DNA of 32,209 bases, taken from the NCBI GenBank assembly GCA_008363385.1, contig RHKY01000071.1:1-32209 (forward strand). The letters are read 5' to 3'. Under the pieces are notes generated by a model, which had not been told where the DNA came from, did no database searches, and worked only from the letters and a program-made list of their open reading frames with translations. The stretch's first letter is position 1. Every line of letters starts with the position of its first letter. Shown here one piece after another: positions 30,570 through 32,209 of the stretch. This DNA is from Acidobacteriota bacterium. Lineage in GTDB: Bacteria > Acidobacteriota > Thermoanaerobaculia > UBA5066. The translations under genes and the position numbers were made by a program.

Positions 30570-32209
30570 TCGTCTGCCCCGGGTTGATCGCCCCTGGTGT
30601 CTGGGCGAGGCTGTTCACGTTGTCCGTCGTGTAGTTCCAGGTGGCTCCGGTGGCCGCCGGCAGGTTGTCCGTGTTCTTTCCCATCGAGGTCGAGGTCGTG
30701 TCGATCGTCGCGTAAGTCGAGCCCGTCGACCCGTAGATCGCCTTGAAGCCGGCGTTCGTCGCGGAGCCGCCGTCGGTCCCCCCGCTCTGGACGTACGCGT
30801 ACTTGTCGATGATCAGATCCACCCCGTCGTCATAGGTGCCGTTCGCGTTCTGGTCGTAGGCGACGAGGATCCCGTCCGCCTCGTTCACGTTGGCGTTCTG
30901 AATCGCGTTCGAGGCTGGCCACCCGGTCGAGTAGAGGGCGTTGTAGGGCTGCGGGGTGTAGTTCACCAGGCCCGCGGGACCCAGGACGAGAATGCTCTTC
31001 GTACCGCCCGTGAGGGGAGTCGCCGGGAAGGACTGACCGGTGAGGTCATGCGCCCGGTAGCCCGCGACCGTGAAGGCCGAGCTGCCGTTGTGGAAGACGG
31101 CGAGGATGTTCGTCAGGGACGTCCCCGCCGGGGCTACCAGCTCCAGGAACTCCGCCGTGTCCGTGCTGGCCTGGTCCGCGTCCACCTCGTTGATCCGGAT
31201 CAGGAGCTGATTCACCGAGGGGCCAGTGCCGCCGGGGCCGAAGTAGCCGTTCACGTCGAAGAGCGTGTGGGCGGTGCCGGTGCTTCCGTTCTCGACGTTG
31301 ATCGTCCCCGACCCGTCGGAGGCCAGGCCGAGGATCAGGTTGTTCGCCCGGGTCTGACCCGGCGAGAAGTTGATCGTGCTCGACCCCGGGGGGAGCGAGT
31401 CGCCCGGGAAGAGCCGCAGGAAGCCGGGGGCCGTCGGCTGGGTGACCGTGATGTTCCCGGAGACGGAGATCGCCGAGGGGGGGATCGAGCAGGTCCCCGG
31501 CAGGGTGAAGGAGCGGACCTGGCCCGGGGACAGGAAGGGGCCCCCGAGGGGGCCATCCGGGTCCCGGGTGTCGAAGACCCGGCACGGGGTCAGGGTGAAG
31601 TAGGAGGTCGAGACGACGCACCCGGTGTCCACCTGGACCTGGGCCGACCCTACGGCCGAGCAGCTCTCCGGGTACTGGATCGTGACCCCGACGTCGACGG
31701 TCCCGGACGCTCCCGACCCGAACGTGAGGAAGCGGGTCCCCTGGCCGGACTGGATCGTGCCGTTCGTGACCGTCCAGGCGTAGGTGGCGCCCGTCCCGGC
31801 ATCGGGGACGGAGGCCACACCCACCGACGTCGGGCAGAGGCTCGGAGGGGCGCTGATGGTCACGGAGGGGTTCCGGACGACGACGGCGGTCGTCGCCGGG
31901 ATGGAGGGACAGCCGGCGTCGATCGCGACGACGCTGTAGGTCCCGGCCTGGTTCGGCTGGACGTTCGTGATGCTCGGGTTCTGGTCCGTGGAGCTGAAAC
32001 CGAGGGGCCCGGTCCAGGAGTACGTGGCCCCGGCGACCGTCGAGGCGGTCAGGTTGAGCGTTGCTCCCGGGCAGAGGGGACCGTTGTTTCCGGCGACGGG
32101 AGAGGCGGGCGCGGTGCAGCCGGTCAGGTTGTAGGTGATCCACATCGGGGCGGACCAGAAGTCGTGGCCGTCGGCCTGGACCCCGCGGACGTAGTAGTAG
32201 TAGGTGCCG
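30559..32209 (-). CDS. Large secreted multidomain protein, C-terminal part only
   Basis: The frame is open to the window edge (it continues upstream of the internal ATG at 32145 as GTYYYYVRGVQADGHDFWSA), so the 5' end is missing. The visible part has an Ig/PKD-like domain (SPVAGNNGPLCPGATLNL to about GTYSVVAIDAG) and a second such domain (PSVTISAPPSLCPTSVG). Next is the module TLTPCRVFDTRDPDGPLGGP through GQTRANNLILGLASDG to LFDVNGYF. A lamin-tail-like domain follows (LLIRINEVDADQASTDTAEF). The CRVFDTR module is, in my memory, typical of secreted proteins of Acidobacteriota and relatives. It is probably a surface or extracellular protein; no catalytic motif is seen. Confidence 0.8.
   Translation of the reverse strand, partial: GTYYYYVRGVQADGHDFWSAPMWITYNLTGCTAPASPVAGNNGPLCPGATLNLTASTVAGATYSWTGPLGFSSTDQNPSITNVQPNQAGTYSVVAIDAGCPSIPATTAVVVRNPSVTISAPPSLCPTSVGVASVPDAGTGATYAWTVTNGTIQSGQGTRFLTFGSGASGTVDVGVTIQYPESCSAVGSAQVQVDTGCVVSTSYFTLTPCRVFDTRDPDGPLGGPFLSPGQVRSFTLPGTCSIPPSAISVSGNITVTQPTAPGFLRLFPGDSLPPGSSTINFSPGQTRANNLILGLASDGSGTINVENGSTGTAHTLFDVNGYFGPGGTGPSVNQLLIRINEVDADQASTDTAEFLELVAPAGTSLTNILAVFHNGSSAFTVAGYRAHDLTGQSFPATPLTGGTKSILVLGPAGLVNYTPQPYNALYSTGWPASNAIQNANVNEADGILVAYDQNANGTYDDGVDLIIDKYAYVQSGGTDGGSATNAGFKAIYGSTGSTYATIDTTSTSMGKNTDNLPAATGATWNYTTDNVNSLAQTPGAINPGQTNGL

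Overview
High-GC bacterial DNA. The right-hand edge encodes part of a secreted protein with Ig/PKD-like, 'CRVFDTR...DVNGYF' and lamin-tail-like modules. That, together with a Sec-exported Rhs protein and the codon style, makes me think of Acidobacteriota (for example Thermoanaerobaculia) or a related soil/sediment lineage. This is inference from memory of such proteins; there is no rRNA or other taxonomic marker in the window.

Positions 1-14,600 look like an integrated mobile element. A minus-strand operon runs from 8069 down to 454, with every junction overlapping or frame-coupled: primase-helicase, a ParB-like/DNA methyltransferase gene broken by a frame change and carrying an intein, an 82-aa protein, a terminase small subunit, a terminase ATPase, a terminase nuclease, and a second nuclease paralogous to the first. 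Upstream lies a 986-aa AAA+ protein of the NtrC fold (8339-11299). It is bracketed by two mirror-image arrays, each with four AGGAAAGTC sites at exactly 21-bp spacing. On the plus strand, 11942-14519 holds a DUF2924 protein, a large serine recombinase and an HTH protein, which probably form the integration module. No portal, capsid or tail genes are visible, so the element has a packaging motor without structural genes, at least inside this window.

Positions 14,600-18,830 hold a single-chain restriction-modification-type protein (PD-(D/E)XK nuclease, N6-adenine methylase and type-ISP-like C-terminus, no helicase) and a DUF429 protein. A roughly 1-kb stretch without a convincing gene follows.

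Positions 19,831-25,019 hold a 1617-aa Rhs/YD-repeat protein with a Sec signal and a Cys-rich C-terminal tip. A three-helix membrane protein follows with an ATGA overlap and is an immunity-protein candidate. Positions 25,139-26,963 contain an AraC-type HTH protein and several small ORFs, two of them tandem HTH peptides.

Positions 27,062-29,997 form a tight three-gene minus-strand operon: a small possibly winged-helix protein, a two-helix membrane protein and a 716-aa SAMHD1/dGTPase-like HD protein. This is a plausible undescribed defence or nucleotide-signalling module. The window ends with a 67-aa antitoxin-like ORF overlapping the end of the partial secreted protein.

The most unusual signals are the mirrored 21-bp arrays around the AAA+ gene with a sigma-54-like promoter correctly placed beside one of them, the split terminase with a duplicated nuclease, the intein in the methylase, and the HD-domain operon.
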